Below are positions 1-7,871 of a stretch of DNA of 64,000 bases, piece after piece; positions within the stretch are counted from its first letter, which is position 1, and every line of letters begins with the position of its first letter. Origin of the DNA: Gammaproteobacteria bacterium (GTDB lineage Bacteria > Pseudomonadota > Gammaproteobacteria > Steroidobacterales > GCA-2729495); NCBI GenBank assembly GCA_030746435.1, contig JASLMV010000007.1:1-64000 (forward strand), read 5' to 3'. The notes beneath the pieces are model-generated. The model was not told the DNA's origin. It was given only the letters and a program-made list of their open reading frames with translations, and did not search any database. The position numbers and the translations under genes are program-made.

Positions 1-1
1 T

Positions 2-307
2 ATTGATGCCGCACCCCTGCCTTCACGCATCGTGCTGAGCAAAATTCTGCCACTGAAAACGCAGGCGGAAGACCATCTGAAGGCCAGCGGCCTCGATTAC
101 ACGATTATCCGGCCCGGCGGTCTGCCCTACACGACGAACAGTACCGGCCGCGGCCTTTTGAGCGAGGATCGCAACACCATGGGTTTCATCCTGCGCGCAG
201 ACCTTGCAAGATTAATCGTCGGTGTGCTGCACGACGACCGGACTATAGGAAAAACCTTTGCGGCCGTAGACCCGGAACTTACCTACCCGGGTGATACCGG
301 AGAATAA
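2..307 (+). CDS. NAD(P)H-binding (NmrA/atypical SDR-like) protein, C-terminal part
   Basis: The frame is open from the window edge to the TAA at 305-307, giving the last 101 residues of a longer protein. The visible part carries a segment of the type seen after the active site of atypical SDR / NAD(P)H-binding proteins (KTQAEDHLKASGLDYTIIRP, then a Gly-Gly turn), followed by a short domain ending in DPELTYPGD. The Rossmann N-terminus that would bind the nucleotide lies outside the window, so substrate and start cannot be judged. The next gene follows after 29 bases on the same strand and may be co-transcribed. The family call is by motif recognition; an NmrA-like regulator or a sugar epimerase relative are alternatives. 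Confidence 0.6.
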   Translation: MDAAPLPSRIVLSKILPLKTQAEDHLKASGLDYTIIRPGGLPYTTNSTGRGLLSEDRNTMGFILRADLARLIVGVLHDDRTIGKTFAAVDPELTYPGDTGE

Positions 308-336
308 AGCATGATCCTCAAGACCAGGAGTAAACG

Positions 337-1179
337 ATGCACTGTATGAAAAAGTTGTTAACCGTTTTGTTGCTTGCGGCATTTGCCATACCGGCCCTCG
401 CGCAGGAGACGCTGACGATGGAAGCGCTGCAAGGCGCTGATTATATGAAGGGGAAGCAGACCTTCCAGGGTCGCTGCAGCGCCTGTCACACGCTGGCGGA
501 TGACAGCGGCGATATTACCGGGCCCAACCTGTGGGGCATGTTCGACCGGGTCGTCGGTATGAAGGAGGGCTATTATTTTTCGGACGCCCTGGCTGATGCC
601 GGGTTCGTGTGGACTCCGGATATCCTTGATGCATGGCTGGCCGACCCGGAGGGCTATCTGCCCGGCAATTTTATGCGCATACCTGAAGCTGTTGCGGACA
701 GGGACAGGCTTAACCTGATTTCCTTCATGCTGATCGAGACGGGCGCGGTCGACTGGCCGCGGCCGGAAACCAACTTCGCTGCCGCCCAGCAGGACATGAG
801 TAAACCGCCATCGGAACGCTTCCCGAGTTTCTGGAACCACCTGATGTTCAACACGGTGAACTACCGCTGGAAGAATGAGGCTACCGGCGAAGACTTTCCC
901 TTCGAGGCCTACAACAAGCCTGACGGCACCATCGCGACGAATGTGAAAGACATGTTCGGCTTCTGGTACATCAACGACAAAAATTTTTTCTGCTATGCAC
1001 TGACCGGGATGCCGGTGGGGATCGGGCACATGGTGGAGTGTTTCCCCGTCGCCGCGATGGCGATACCGCGTTTCGCGGACCAGCTCTGGACATCGAAGCC
1101 GCAGCCCGGCGTGCAACTGGATGGCGGGATGCTACCGGGCAGACCCGACTGGGTTGAGGCGCGGCTGTACCCCGAATAA
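337..1179 (+). CDS. Secreted monohaem cytochrome c with extra C-terminal domain
   Basis: A protein of 280 residues. A Sec signal peptide (KKLLTVLLLAAFAIPALAQ) covers about the first 23 residues. A class-I-type cytochrome c domain follows, with haem-binding CSACH at residues 47-51 and a possible axial Met in the NFMRIPE segment, so it should be a periplasmic electron carrier. After about residue 145 comes a domain of roughly 130 residues, rich in Trp, Phe and Met (FWNHLMFNTVNY, DMFGFWYINDKNFFCYALTG), that I do not recognise. An AGGAG six bases upstream supports the ATG at 337; an in-frame ATG at 346 would still give a good signal peptide. It ends 6 bases from the convergent aldo/keto reductase gene. 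Confidence 0.8.
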   Translation: MHCMKKLLTVLLLAAFAIPALAQETLTMEALQGADYMKGKQTFQGRCSACHTLADDSGDITGPNLWGMFDRVVGMKEGYYFSDALADAGFVWTPDILDAWLADPEGYLPGNFMRIPEAVADRDRLNLISFMLIETGAVDWPRPETNFAAAQQDMSKPPSERFPSFWNHLMFNTVNYRWKNEATGEDFPFEAYNKPDGTIATNVKDMFGFWYINDKNFFCYALTGMPVGIGHMVECFPVAAMAIPRFADQLWTSKPQPGVQLDGGMLPGRPDWVEARLYPE

Positions 1180-1185
1180 AACCAC

Positions 1186-2103
1186 TTAAAGCGACGCGAA
1201 CAATTCTTCCTGCTGCTTGCGTTGCGCGCTGTCCGGCAACCTGCCGTGACCGGCACTCATGTTGTCCTCGACATGTTTTGCCTTGGTCATGCCGGGAATC
1301 GCACAGGTTACCGCCGGGTGGGCCACCACGTACTTCAGCATGTACTGCGCCCAGCTCGAGCAATCGAAGCCGGCGGCCCATGCCGGCAGCGATACGTCAG
1401 CCACTTTTTTGAACAACCGGCCACGCCCGAACGGCCGGTTCACGAGTACCGCCGTCTTGCGGTCGATTGCTGTGGGCAAAATGCGTTCTGCCGCCTGCGG
1501 CTCGCCTAATGAATAGTTCACCTGGATGAAATCGAGCGGGAAGGCATTCATCAGCCGTTCCATCTCGGCAAACTGGTCGACGCGCGATGTCGTGATACCG
1601 ACATAGCGCAGCAGGCCTTTGTCTTTCCAGTCGAACATGGTCTCGAGCTGATTGTCGGCGTCACGCATATTGTGTACCTGCATCAGGTCGAGCTGCTCGG
1701 TCCCGAGTTTGGTGAGCGAGTCCCGCATCCGGGCTATACCTTCCTCGGTACCGGCGCGATCGACTTTCGTCGCCAGGAAGAATGCATCACGTATGCCCAG
1801 TTCACTGATCAGCACACCGAGCGCTTTTTCCGAGGTGCGGTACGCGGGTGCGGTATCGATAACGCGGCCACCCAGTTCATTAAAAGTGCGCAGCGTCGAA
1901 CGCAGGCCGTCGATTTCAGCGGCGCTACCGTCTGCAACCCAGCGATTGGTGCCGATGCCGATGACCGGCAGGTTTTCGCCCGAAGCCGGGATTGCGCGGG
2001 TAATCAGTTTGCTGTTTGCTGCAAAGCTAGTGCCCAGTCCCAGCCCCATTAAGGCGCCTGTGCTTGCGCTCGCCGCGATCAGCTCTCGTCGGTTCAGCTT
2101 CAT
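1186..2103 (-). CDS. Tat-exported aldo/keto reductase
   Basis: A protein of 305 residues. The N-terminus has a twin-arginine signal (NRRELIAASASTGALMG) followed by a hydrophobic stretch ending near TSFAA, so a folded enzyme is probably exported to the periplasm. The mature part is an AKR-type TIM barrel. The catalytic tetrad is visible: Asp83 and Tyr88 in VIDTAPAYRTSEKA, Lys113 in LATKVD and His144 in MQVHNM. The family reduces carbonyls or oxidises alcohols with NAD(P)H; the substrate is unknown. It is divergent from the flavin oxidoreductase at 2314, and the 210-base gap between them should hold both promoters. Export of an NAD(P)H enzyme recurs several times in this window. Confidence 0.85.
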   Translation of the reverse strand: MKLNRRELIAASASTGALMGLGLGTSFAANSKLITRAIPASGENLPVIGIGTNRWVADGSAAEIDGLRSTLRTFNELGGRVIDTAPAYRTSEKALGVLISELGIRDAFFLATKVDRAGTEEGIARMRDSLTKLGTEQLDLMQVHNMRDADNQLETMFDWKDKGLLRYVGITTSRVDQFAEMERLMNAFPLDFIQVNYSLGEPQAAERILPTAIDRKTAVLVNRPFGRGRLFKKVADVSLPAWAAGFDCSSWAQYMLKYVVAHPAVTCAIPGMTKAKHVEDNMSAGHGRLPDSAQRKQQEELFASL

Positions 2104-2313
2104 AGAATCCCCCGCCCTGAAGGCCCGTTATTATTATTTCACTATATGAAACAAGCTCTTGTGTACCCGTGTCAAGCCCAAATTAGGGGTCCGCATCCTG
2201 TGGAAATCGTGTGTTTACGGCCCTTTTATGGCACATTTATGCTCTGGCGACGGTTTTTTAGGCCGTTTTTTTTGATGTGCGCAATTTGCTAAGCCGATCC
2301 GGTAACAGAATTA

Positions 2314-3573
2314 ATGACTGCATTGAATGACTTCCGACTGCGGTTGGGGGATGACGAGTACGCGCCCCTGATGGTGGGTGGTATGGGGGTGGATATTTCC
2401 ACGGCCGACCTGGCGCTGGAAGCCTGTCGCCTGGGCGGTATCGGGCATATATCGGATGCGATGACGCCGTGGGTGTCCGATCGTAAATTCAAGACGCACT
2501 TCACCAAGACAAAATCCGGTCGCTACAAGTTCAATCGCGACAATGTCGATAAATCCCAGATCAAGTTCAATCTCGAAGAGTTGTACAACGCGACGCTTAA
2601 AGTGGTGTCGGCTGCCGTTGAACGCAAAACCGGTGACGGTGGTTTGTTCATCAACGTGATGGAGAAGCTGACCATGGGTGCCGCTGCAGACACGCTGGGT
2701 ACGCGTCTCCGGGCAGCGCTCGATGCAGGCATCGATGGCATAACACTGTCTGCCGGTTTGCATAACGCCACCCTGAAACTGATCAAGGATCACCCGCGTT
2801 TTCGTGAAGTCAAGATCGGCATCATCGTTTCCAGTGTGCGTGCGCTGAAGATTTTTATTCGCTCTGCATTGAAGATGGACCGTTTGCCCGACTATGCGGT
2901 CGTAGAAGGTCCGCTGGCCGGTGGCCATCTTGGCTTTGGCGAGGACTGGGCTGACTTTGACCTGAAGAAAATCGTCCCGGAAGTGCTTGACTATATTAAA
3001 GACGAGAAACTCGATATCCCGGTTATTCCTGCGGGCGGCATTTTTACCGGCACCGACGCGGTCGAATACATGGAAATGGGTTGTGCCGCTGTGCAGGTTG
3101 CCACACGTTTCACGGTGACCGAGGAATGCGGCCTGCCCGAGCGGGTCAAGCAACGTTACCTGGCCGCGGAAGAGGAAGACATCGTGGTAAACAGCCTGTC
3201 GGCAACGGGCTACCTGATGCGCATGCTGAAATACAGCCCGGCGATTGGTTCGAATTACAAGCCGCAATGCGAGCCGCTGGGTTATACACTGAGCAGCAAG
3301 GGCACCTGTCTCTATCTGGATGCATACCATGCGACCGGCTTCGACGAGAACGGCAAGAAACTGCCCATCGAAGACAAAATCTGCCTTTGCCATCACTTCG
3401 GGCAGCATAATGTCTGGACCTGCGGGCAAAACACCTATCGCCTGAAAGACACCACCAACCAGCTGCCCGACGGTAGCTATCAGCTCCTGACGACAGAGCA
3501 CGTCTTCAACGACTACCTGTACAGCGAGAACCACGAGATCGCCTTGCCTGAGCTACAGGCCGTCCGCGCTTAA
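2314..3573 (+). CDS. Nitronate monooxygenase-like FMN oxidoreductase
   Basis: A protein of 419 residues resembling the nitronate monooxygenase / 2-nitropropane dioxygenase family. Visible family features are the N-terminal VGGMGVDIST segment of the FMN barrel, EGPLAGGHLGF with the conserved GGH, and the FMN-phosphate loop IPAGGIFTGTDAVEYMEMG. These enzymes oxidise nitronates or related acids using FMN; some members are enoyl reductases. There is no signal peptide, so it is cytoplasmic. The C-terminal 90 residues contain several Cys (CEPLGYTLSSKGTCLY, KICLCHHFG, VWTCGQ), longer than minimal family members and possibly metal-binding. The start lacks a clear Shine-Dalgarno. The stop is followed at once by an inverted-repeat element. 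Confidence 0.75.
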   Translation: MTALNDFRLRLGDDEYAPLMVGGMGVDISTADLALEACRLGGIGHISDAMTPWVSDRKFKTHFTKTKSGRYKFNRDNVDKSQIKFNLEELYNATLKVVSAAVERKTGDGGLFINVMEKLTMGAAADTLGTRLRAALDAGIDGITLSAGLHNATLKLIKDHPRFREVKIGIIVSSVRALKIFIRSALKMDRLPDYAVVEGPLAGGHLGFGEDWADFDLKKIVPEVLDYIKDEKLDIPVIPAGGIFTGTDAVEYMEMGCAAVQVATRFTVTEECGLPERVKQRYLAAEEEDIVVNSLSATGYLMRMLKYSPAIGSNYKPQCEPLGYTLSSKGTCLYLDAYHATGFDENGKKLPIEDKICLCHHFGQHNVWTCGQNTYRLKDTTNQLPDGSYQLLTTEHVFNDYLYSENHEIALPELQAVRA

Positions 3574-3575
3574 TT

Positions 3576-3739
3576 GGGGACAGTGACCAAAACTCTGTCG
3601 ATGCACAAAATATTTTGCGACGGACTCAACTCAGACATCGGTAAGCATCACGATTGGCGATCCGTGGCAAACCTGACTAACTGACGATTGTGCCCCCGCA
3701 AGCGCGGTCCGCAACCAAAAAGTTATGGTCACTGTCCCC
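3576..3739. repeat. MITE/REP-like inverted-repeat element, long copy
   Basis: Terminal inverted repeats of 19 bases: GGGGACAGTGACCAAAACT at 3576-3594 and its complement at 3721-3739, with one mismatch. They enclose 126 bases without a credible gene. The right half (about 3686-3745) is clearly related to 4912-4974 in the second copy, so this is one family. The long copy looks like the short one with roughly 75 bases inserted near 3609-3685. It lies between the flavin oxidoreductase stop and the ribosome binding site of the PNPOx-fold gene. Ends of this kind are often seen with non-autonomous elements mobilised by a transposase elsewhere; no transposase is present here. Confidence 0.75.
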
Positions 3740-3759
3740 GAACTTACAGGAGAACAACG

Positions 3760-4278
3760 ATGGGTGTCGCCTATCCCTGGTGCGAACCGCCGTGGCCCGA
3801 AAAAGAATTGCCCCGGGATCAACTGGAAGACCGTATCCAGGAACTTCTGGGGCACGTGAACACGATGGTCATGGCGACCATCAGCAAGGCCGGCAAGCCG
3901 ATCGCGAGCCCGATCGAGTTTTATGCCGACGGTCTCGATCTTATTTGCCTGCCTGATCCCGGCACACCGAAACTCGCAGCCATGCAACGCGATCCCGAGA
4001 TCTGCTGTGCGATCCACATGCCATACCACGGCTGGCAGAGTGGCCGCGGCGCGCAATTCTTCGGCAAGGCCGAGATCATCGAACCGCATGCGCCGGGCTG
4101 GGACCGTGGCATGGAAATTTTCAAATGGCAGCCATGGATGGAAGACCTGGGGCTGGACACGAGCAAACCGTTTGAGCGGCAGATTGCGAAGATCGTGCCA
4201 GACAAGATTCTGTACACGGACGTATGGCTATGGAAGCAGGGCTACCACGCGAAGCAGACATGGTTGAGGGAAGGGTAA
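3760..4278 (+). CDS. PNPOx-like FMN-binding split-barrel protein
   Basis: A protein of 172 residues resembling the pyridoxamine 5'-phosphate oxidase-like superfamily: a strand region TMVMATISKAGKPIASPIEF, then LDLICLPDPGTPKLAAMQRD, and a C-terminal Trp-rich segment ending in WLREG. Members bind FMN, F420 or haem and reduce small organic substrates; this member cannot be assigned further. The ATG at 3760 has AGGAG seven bases upstream, directly after the repeat element; a longer frame from 3688 would start inside the repeat and is rejected. Its stop overlaps the start of the lipoprotein gene (TAATG), so the two are translationally coupled. Confidence 0.75.
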   Translation: MGVAYPWCEPPWPEKELPRDQLEDRIQELLGHVNTMVMATISKAGKPIASPIEFYADGLDLICLPDPGTPKLAAMQRDPEICCAIHMPYHGWQSGRGAQFFGKAEIIEPHAPGWDRGMEIFKWQPWMEDLGLDTSKPFERQIAKIVPDKILYTDVWLWKQGYHAKQTWLREG

Positions 4279-4880
4279 TGAGGCATTGTAAGTTCGCAGG
4301 CCGCATGTTTATTTATGCGGTTGTGACTTTGCTCAGTGCCTGCGTCGTTGGCCCGAGTTACCAGGAGTTCTGGGGTGGCGAGCGGGTCTACCAGCCCGGG
4401 GTTTCCTTTGAGCTGCCCGCGGGCAAATCCTGGGTTGCACTAATCCGGACTACCTACCAGGCGGCGATCGGCACCAGGGATATGCCCCCGAACGAAACAC
4501 TTATCGTGGCCACTTCGGTATATGACCTTCCGGGTTACGCAAATAAGGAGGAGTTTCTCCAGGCAGTGAAGCAAGGACGCGCTGCTGAACCGGCAACAGG
4601 CCGCTTTGAAAAAATAAGTCTTGTGGAACGTCTCTACGACGCTCGTCCGGAAACATGTGTTTTCCACCAGTCTGCCTCGAACGATTATGGTGTGGAAGCG
4701 AAAAGAGGTGGCCAGTACACAGTTTACGAGACCTTCGGTATGAATTGTATGCACCCGGATTATCCGGCTGTAGGTATATTGGTGGAGTTGTCCAGGAAGG
4801 CGCCCCCTGGAACAACTTTTCCGGAGTTTGAAACTATGGGTAGTTTCCTTCTCCAGTCAGTTCAGTTCGGTGAATTTTAA
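4278..4880 (+). CDS. Lipoprotein of unknown function
   Basis: A protein of 200 residues. The start at 4278 overlaps the previous stop (TAATG) and gives a typical lipoprotein signal: MRHCKFAGRM, a hydrophobic run, then the lipobox LLSAC with the modified Cys near residue 22. The mature domain has two further Cys (PETCVFHQ and GMNCMHPD) that could form a disulfide. I do not recognise the domain. The residue after the Cys is Val, which by the usual +2 rule does not suggest inner-membrane retention, so the outer membrane is likely. Coupling to the flavin-type gene upstream suggests a shared transcript. It converges on the UbiD gene across a perfect hairpin. Confidence 0.6.
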   Translation: MRHCKFAGRMFIYAVVTLLSACVVGPSYQEFWGGERVYQPGVSFELPAGKSWVALIRTTYQAAIGTRDMPPNETLIVATSVYDLPGYANKEEFLQAVKQGRAAEPATGRFEKISLVERLYDARPETCVFHQSASNDYGVEAKRGGQYTVYETFGMNCMHPDYPAVGILVELSRKAPPGTTFPEFETMGSFLLQSVQFGEF

Positions 4881-4885
4881 GCTAT

Positions 4886-4969
4886 TTTGGGGACAGTGAC
4901 CTTAACTTTTCGATTGCGCCCCTCAAAGAATAAGCCTGCAACCGAAAAGTTAAGGTCACTGTCCCCAAA
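4886..4969. repeat. MITE/REP-like element, short palindromic copy; possible bidirectional terminator
   Basis: A perfect 27-base inverted repeat: 4886-4912 pairs with 4943-4969 around a 30-base loop. The core GGGGACAGTGACC is the same as in the copy at 3576. It sits 5 bases after the lipoprotein stop and 3 bases before the stop of the convergent UbiD gene, filling the whole intergenic space. As RNA it would form a very stable hairpin from either strand and could act as a transcript end, although there is no clear T-run after it. Confidence 0.75.
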
Positions 4970-4972
4970 CTT

Positions 4973-6646
4973 CTAAACTTCCTTCCAGCCCTTAATTTTC
5001 TCCCCAAACTTGCTGTCCACAATCGTCCAGATATCAGGTGCGCCTTTCTCCAAGAGCGCCCGGTTGGTTTCCGGGAACACTTCCTGGCCGCCTTCGCCCG
5101 GTATCTGCTTGGTTGCGTCGATCACGATCTTGCTGGTCTTCTGGTACTCGACCTGGCTCGGGTCAGTCATGAGCCCGAAGGCGTTCTCGAGTATCTCGCT
5201 GGCCGGGTAGGGCTGCCAGCGTGAGCCAACCGCAAACAGCATCTCAAGCGGATCCAGGATATTGATGTCGTCATCCACGACGATAATGACCTTCGCGATC
5301 GGATTGCTCTTGGCAATCGCCAGGCCCGATTTCAGACCCTCGCCCGGTTCCTGTTTGTCGATGCTCATAAAAATGACACCCATGCAGTACTGCGGTGTCT
5401 GGTAGGCAACGAGGTTGGGTATGCGTTTCTTGAGGAAATTTTCGTACAGCGCATCCATCGGCGCGGTGACCATGCCCCGCTGCATGCCGGTGAACGCGTT
5501 CATGAGCCACGGGTCTTTCCGGTGGGTGACCCTGGTGACGTTAATAATAAAATTGGTTTCCTTGCGCGGACCCAGGTAACCGAACATCTCGCCAAACGGT
5601 CCTTCCGGGCGCATTGATGCATCGTCGAGCGGCACCTCCCCTTCGATAACCATCTCGCAGTGCGCGGGAACCAGCATATCGTTGGTGTCGCACCGGACGA
5701 CATCCACGGCTTTACCGCGGAAGCCGCCGGCTACTGCCAGTTCATCGACCGGTTTCGGGCCGAAGCGCGGTGCCACGCGCGTGCCGCTGATCATCCAGAC
5801 CATCGGGTCCTGGCCGAGCACCAGTGCAATCGGCAGGGTCGCCTCGCCGCGTTCCTTTGCGTTCATCAGCATCTTGTAACCGGTCTGGTTCGGCTCGGGA
5901 TTCAGCGCGAGGTAGCGTGGCCCCCTTAGCGCGCATCGGTAGGTGCCATAGTTGTTGCCCATGTCCGGATCGGAGGTGAACACCGAGGCGGTGTTTACGT
6001 AACGTCCGTCGTCGTAGGGGTTGGTTTGCATGAAGGCAAACTTGGTCAGGTCAATGTCGTCGCCTTCCAGCGTTATTTCTTTACACGGTGCGTCTTCGCG
6101 TGCGACCTCAACCGGCGGTATCTCCGGGTACTTGCCGCCGTTCGCCTTGAGGATCTCGGCCATTAGGTCCTTAACGGCCTGGTAGTTCTTGTAATGTTCA
6201 CGTGGCTCAGGTTTCAGGCCGAATGCGATGCTGTCGGTATTCCAGTGGCCCTGCATGTTTGCGAGCACGGGTCCGTCGTACCACTTGCCGCCCATCTTCA
6301 CTTTCTCGAAAAGAAATCCCGGTGCGCCATACTGGCCGTAAAGGTCCGTAGACCGAAACACGATACCCGTTGCTTCGTACTTATCCTGGTCTATCTCCGG
6401 AAACCTCAGCAACAGGCCGTGTGCGTCCAGTGCAGCAACCCAGTCGCGGATTGAATCGAAGGGTGCCGTTGGTACAGGGCCCGTCGGTGTCCTGCCGGCC
6501 ACGGGGGTGCCCTGCGAGGCAATGGAACTGCAGCCGGCCGTCAGGGCAGCGATGCCCGTAGTCACGGCAAGGAACTGGCGGCGGTCCACCTGCGCTTGGT
6601 TATCCGATTGGTCATCCGATAGGTCATCACGATCTGAATCTGTCAT
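4973..6646 (-). CDS. UbiD-family decarboxylase with Tat lipoprotein signal
   Basis: A protein of 557 residues. UbiD enzymes use prenylated FMN to decarboxylate or carboxylate aromatic and alpha,beta-unsaturated acids reversibly. Family features: NYGTYR with Arg237, LVPAHCEMVIEGE, and EGPFGE with Glu348 and Glu353, matching the catalytic Arg-Glu-Glu set of fungal Fdc1; then THRKDP. The N-terminus is unusual: a hydrophilic lead, twin arginine at 22-23 (DRRQFLAVTT), a hydrophobic run and a lipobox-like LTAGC with Cys39. This suggests a cofactor-loaded enzyme exported by Tat and possibly lipid-anchored. Most UbiD proteins are cytoplasmic. It is divergent from the MDR gene at 6921 with a 29-base dyad between them. 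Confidence 0.85.
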   Translation of the reverse strand: MTDSDRDDLSDDQSDNQAQVDRRQFLAVTTGIAALTAGCSSIASQGTPVAGRTPTGPVPTAPFDSIRDWVAALDAHGLLLRFPEIDQDKYEATGIVFRSTDLYGQYGAPGFLFEKVKMGGKWYDGPVLANMQGHWNTDSIAFGLKPEPREHYKNYQAVKDLMAEILKANGGKYPEIPPVEVAREDAPCKEITLEGDDIDLTKFAFMQTNPYDDGRYVNTASVFTSDPDMGNNYGTYRCALRGPRYLALNPEPNQTGYKMLMNAKERGEATLPIALVLGQDPMVWMISGTRVAPRFGPKPVDELAVAGGFRGKAVDVVRCDTNDMLVPAHCEMVIEGEVPLDDASMRPEGPFGEMFGYLGPRKETNFIINVTRVTHRKDPWLMNAFTGMQRGMVTAPMDALYENFLKKRIPNLVAYQTPQYCMGVIFMSIDKQEPGEGLKSGLAIAKSNPIAKVIIVVDDDINILDPLEMLFAVGSRWQPYPASEILENAFGLMTDPSQVEYQKTSKIVIDATKQIPGEGGQEVFPETNRALLEKGAPDIWTIVDSKFGEKIKGWKEV

Positions 6647-6751
6647 CCGAGGTCTCCGGCGAGGTAGTTTGATTCTTGCTGTAGGTTTGTTCGTCAGGTT
6701 TGTTCTTAACAGACTAATTCTGGCGCAACTTTTTCTGACCCGGTATGTATA

Positions 6752-6780
6752 TCACGCCTGTGACCACAGGTTGCGCGTGA
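6752..6780. promoter_or_regulatory. Imperfect dyad in divergent promoter region, candidate operator
   Basis: TCACGC at 6752-6757 and GCGTGA at 6775-6780 are complementary and flank a tighter palindrome, CCTGTG at 6757-6762 and CACAGG at 6765-6770. The whole lies between the divergent UbiD and MDR genes. Such a dyad is a reasonable binding site for a dimeric regulator, but no regulator gene is adjacent and no promoter motif was firmly placed. Confidence 0.35.
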
Positions 6781-6920
6781 CCTGCATAAGACCGGTATGC
6801 CTGCCCAAGCCCCGCCTGACCGGACCGCAGGGCGGTAGGCCCATGGTCGAAACACAGACCGGTTTTGGCGCAGCGGCCCCGGGGGCGTTATGCTGCGCAG
6901 GGGAAAGCCGGAGAACAATA

Positions 6921-7865
6921 ATGAAAGCAGCCGTGCTGGACGAATTCGGCCCTTCGTCCGTAATACATATCAGGGACATACCGAAACCAACTGTCAGCGA
7001 TGGGAAGGTGCTCGTGGAGGTCCATGCGACCAGCATCAACCCGATCGACTGGAAGATGCGTGACGGCCAGATGGCTGCCCGCTTCGGCGAGGATTTTCCA
7101 ATGGTGCTGGGCTTCGACTGTTCCGGCGTGGTTGCCGATGTCGCCGCGGATGTCAGCGGTTTCGAAGTCGGTGACGTGGTGTTCGGACGTTCGGACCTCG
7201 GCACTGGCGGATGTTATGCCGAGTACGCTGAAGTAAGTGCCGGCACGCTTGTCAAAAAGCCCGACCAGCTTAGCCATGAAGAAGCGGCCTCGATCGTCCT
7301 GGTCGGCTTAACAGTTATTAACGGATTGGTCCGGTGTGCGAAAGCGCAGCCCGGTCAGAAGGTGCTGATTGTCGGCGCCTCGGGCGGTGTCGGTACGCTG
7401 GCGGTACAGATTGCCAAGAACGTCGGGGCGCACGTCACCGGTGTGTGCAGCGGTAAGAATGCCGACTTGGTTGCGTCGTTAGGTGCCGATGCCGTGATCG
7501 ACTACACGAAAGAGAATGCGCTGGAGACCGGCCCGTATGACATCGTCTATGACACTGTTGGTGTCCACCAGTACGACGAGGCCAGGCAAGCGCTGACCGA
7601 AGACGGAATTTATTTAACTCTGGTGCCGGTTCCCGGCATCGACTTTTTTATCCCGGGCCAGTCCGAGTTCGAGAAAGGCAAAGGCTATTTTGTCGCCTGG
7701 ACGACACTGACCGAAGATATCGAGCAGCTCGCCGCCTGGGTGCGCGAGGGCAAGCTGCGGCCGGTGATCGACAGCGAGTTCACGCTCGACCAGATACGCG
7801 AAGCGCACGAGCGCAGCCAGACCGAACGCGCGGTAGGCAAGATCGTGGTCAGGGTGCGCGACTAA
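6921..7865 (+). CDS. Zinc-independent MDR: quinone oxidoreductase-like NADP oxidoreductase
   Basis: A protein of 314 residues of the medium-chain dehydrogenase/reductase superfamily. The N-terminus MKAAVLDEFG is typical of quinone-oxidoreductase-like members. The GroES-like domain (NPIDWKMRDGQ, FDCSGVVADV) is followed by a Rossmann domain with the glycine-rich loop GASGGVGTLAVQIAK. The usual Cys/His zinc ligands are absent, as expected for the zinc-free class. A much longer reading frame begins at 6507 but overlaps the UbiD promoter; the ATG at 6921, preceded by a GGAGAA, is chosen. It ends 6 bases before the acyl-CoA synthetase gene and probably starts the operon with it. Confidence 0.85.
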   Translation: MKAAVLDEFGPSSVIHIRDIPKPTVSDGKVLVEVHATSINPIDWKMRDGQMAARFGEDFPMVLGFDCSGVVADVAADVSGFEVGDVVFGRSDLGTGGCYAEYAEVSAGTLVKKPDQLSHEEAASIVLVGLTVINGLVRCAKAQPGQKVLIVGASGGVGTLAVQIAKNVGAHVTGVCSGKNADLVASLGADAVIDYTKENALETGPYDIVYDTVGVHQYDEARQALTEDGIYLTLVPVPGIDFFIPGQSEFEKGKGYFVAWTTLTEDIEQLAAWVREGKLRPVIDSEFTLDQIREAHERSQTERAVGKIVVRVRD

Positions 7866-7871
7866 AACTTT

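Noticed and set aside
2311-3534. Long minus-strand frame of 407 codons opposite the nitronate monooxygenase-like gene
   Set aside because: Its product has no family motifs and it mirrors a gene with clear FMN-barrel motifs; a shadow frame produced by GC-rich codon use.
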